NCBI GenBank assembly: GCA_023409675.1
Contig: JAEYRC010000105.1
Location: forward strand, 1 to 6,556
DNA: 6,556 nt
Reading direction: 5' to 3'
DNA from: Bacteroidota bacterium
GTDB taxonomy: Bacteria; Bacteroidota; Bacteroidia; Chitinophagales; Chitinophagaceae
Of the stretch, positions 6,201-6,556 are shown in pieces (the first letter of the stretch is position 1; each line of letters opens with the position of its first letter). The position numbers were made by a program, and so were the translations under genes. The notes below the pieces were generated by a model that searched no databases, had not been told where the DNA came from, and saw nothing but the letters and a program-made list of their open reading frames with translations.

Positions 6201-6556
6201 GATGATTTTTTTTCAGGATTATTGCCGCTTATATAGCGCAGCAGAAAATACAACAGGAAAAACACAAGGAAAATCAACGCGCTGACCCAGGCTGCTTTCG
6301 GGGTGTTGATCGCGATAGCCGTACCCACCAGCAGATATGCGGCAATGAAGATCAGGGGCATCAGCGGATACAATTTCATCGTGTAAATGGACCTTGTATC
6401 GAGGTGCCGGGTTCTCCTGCGGATGATAAAAATCGTTGCGGCCGAAGTGGCCATACCTATGCTATCAAGAAATATGGTATGGTTAAGAATATCATCAAAA
6501 GTTTTTCCATAGAATAAGGTCAGCATACACAATGAAGCGAATAAACTGAGTGACAC
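6197..6556 (-). CDS. APC-superfamily amino acid permease, C-terminal part (partial)
   Basis: The reading frame enters from the right edge and ends at the TGA at 6197-6199, giving the last 119 residues of a family that normally has 12 membrane segments in 430-500 residues. Visible are the end of one hydrophobic helix (about 1-17, up to LFYGKTFDDIL), a helix at about 24-45 followed by the basic loop RRRTRHLDTR (46-55), a helix at about 62-82 starting YPLMPLIF, and a last helix at about 86-108. The charged tail ends EKKSS. The pattern of a basic cytoplasmic loop, then a Tyr-Pro...Pro-Leu entry to the next helix, is typical of LAT/APC amino acid transporters. The GTG at the very edge is an internal valine codon, not a start. 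The stop overlaps the start of the downstream lyase by four bases, so the two are co-transcribed and probably translationally coupled. The substrate cannot be told from this fragment. Confidence 0.8.
   Translation of the reverse strand: MSLSLFASLCMLTLFYGKTFDDILNHTIFLDSIGMATSAATIFIIRRRTRHLDTRSIYTMKLYPLMPLIFIAAYLLVGTAIAINTPKAAWVSALIFLVFFLLYFLLRYISGNNPEKKSS

Noticed and set aside
6554..6556. GTG at the right edge as a possible start of the permease gene
   Set aside because: The encoded segment begins inside a membrane helix and represents only the last quarter of an APC transporter, so the codon is internal.

Overview
The window is a stretch of bacterial chromosome with a gene arrangement typical of the phylum Bacteroidota. 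The proteins most resemble those of the Chitinophagia/Sphingobacteriia side of the phylum, but that placement is inference. Three things point to Bacteroidota. There is a SusC/RagA-type TonB-dependent receptor. There are promoter-like pairs of the form TTTG-N19-TAnnTTTn. Purine-rich Shine-Dalgarno sequences are absent before the starts. All six recognisable genes lie on the minus strand, so the direction of transcription runs from high to low coordinates. Coding density is high and no gap exceeds 156 bases.

In order of transcription, the window opens inside the C-terminal end of an APC-superfamily amino acid permease (6556 to 6197). Its stop overlaps the start of a PLP-dependent enzyme of the Cys/Met metabolism family (6200 to 4992). 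That enzyme's active-site residues match the cystathionine beta-lyase (MetC) type. A 117-base gap follows. It holds the best promoter candidate in the window (4945-4975) and a small set of repeated TGAC(C/G)GT boxes over the predicted transcription start. This promoter would drive a TolC-family outer membrane channel (4874 to 3423), a membrane-anchored periplasmic adaptor of the HlyD/MacA type (3374 to 1995) and the glycerol-3-phosphate dehydrogenase GpsA (1958 to 921). These three are separated by only 48 and 36 bases. After a 156-base AT-rich gap with a weaker promoter candidate, the 5' part of a SusC-like receptor runs off the left edge (764 to 1).

Functionally there are three modules. The first is a probable amino acid uptake and sulphur amino acid conversion pair, coupled by an ATGA overlap. 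The second is an outer-membrane channel plus adaptor for a tripartite exporter whose inner-membrane pump is not encoded between or directly after them, with the phospholipid-precursor gene gpsA apparently in the same transcript. The third is the start of a nutrient-uptake (SusCD-type) locus. I found no RNA gene, mobile element, CRISPR array or clear intrinsic terminator. Nothing here looks like a wholly undescribed system. The points most worth a second look are the coupled permease/lyase pair, the pump-less exporter operon and the repeat-decorated promoter.
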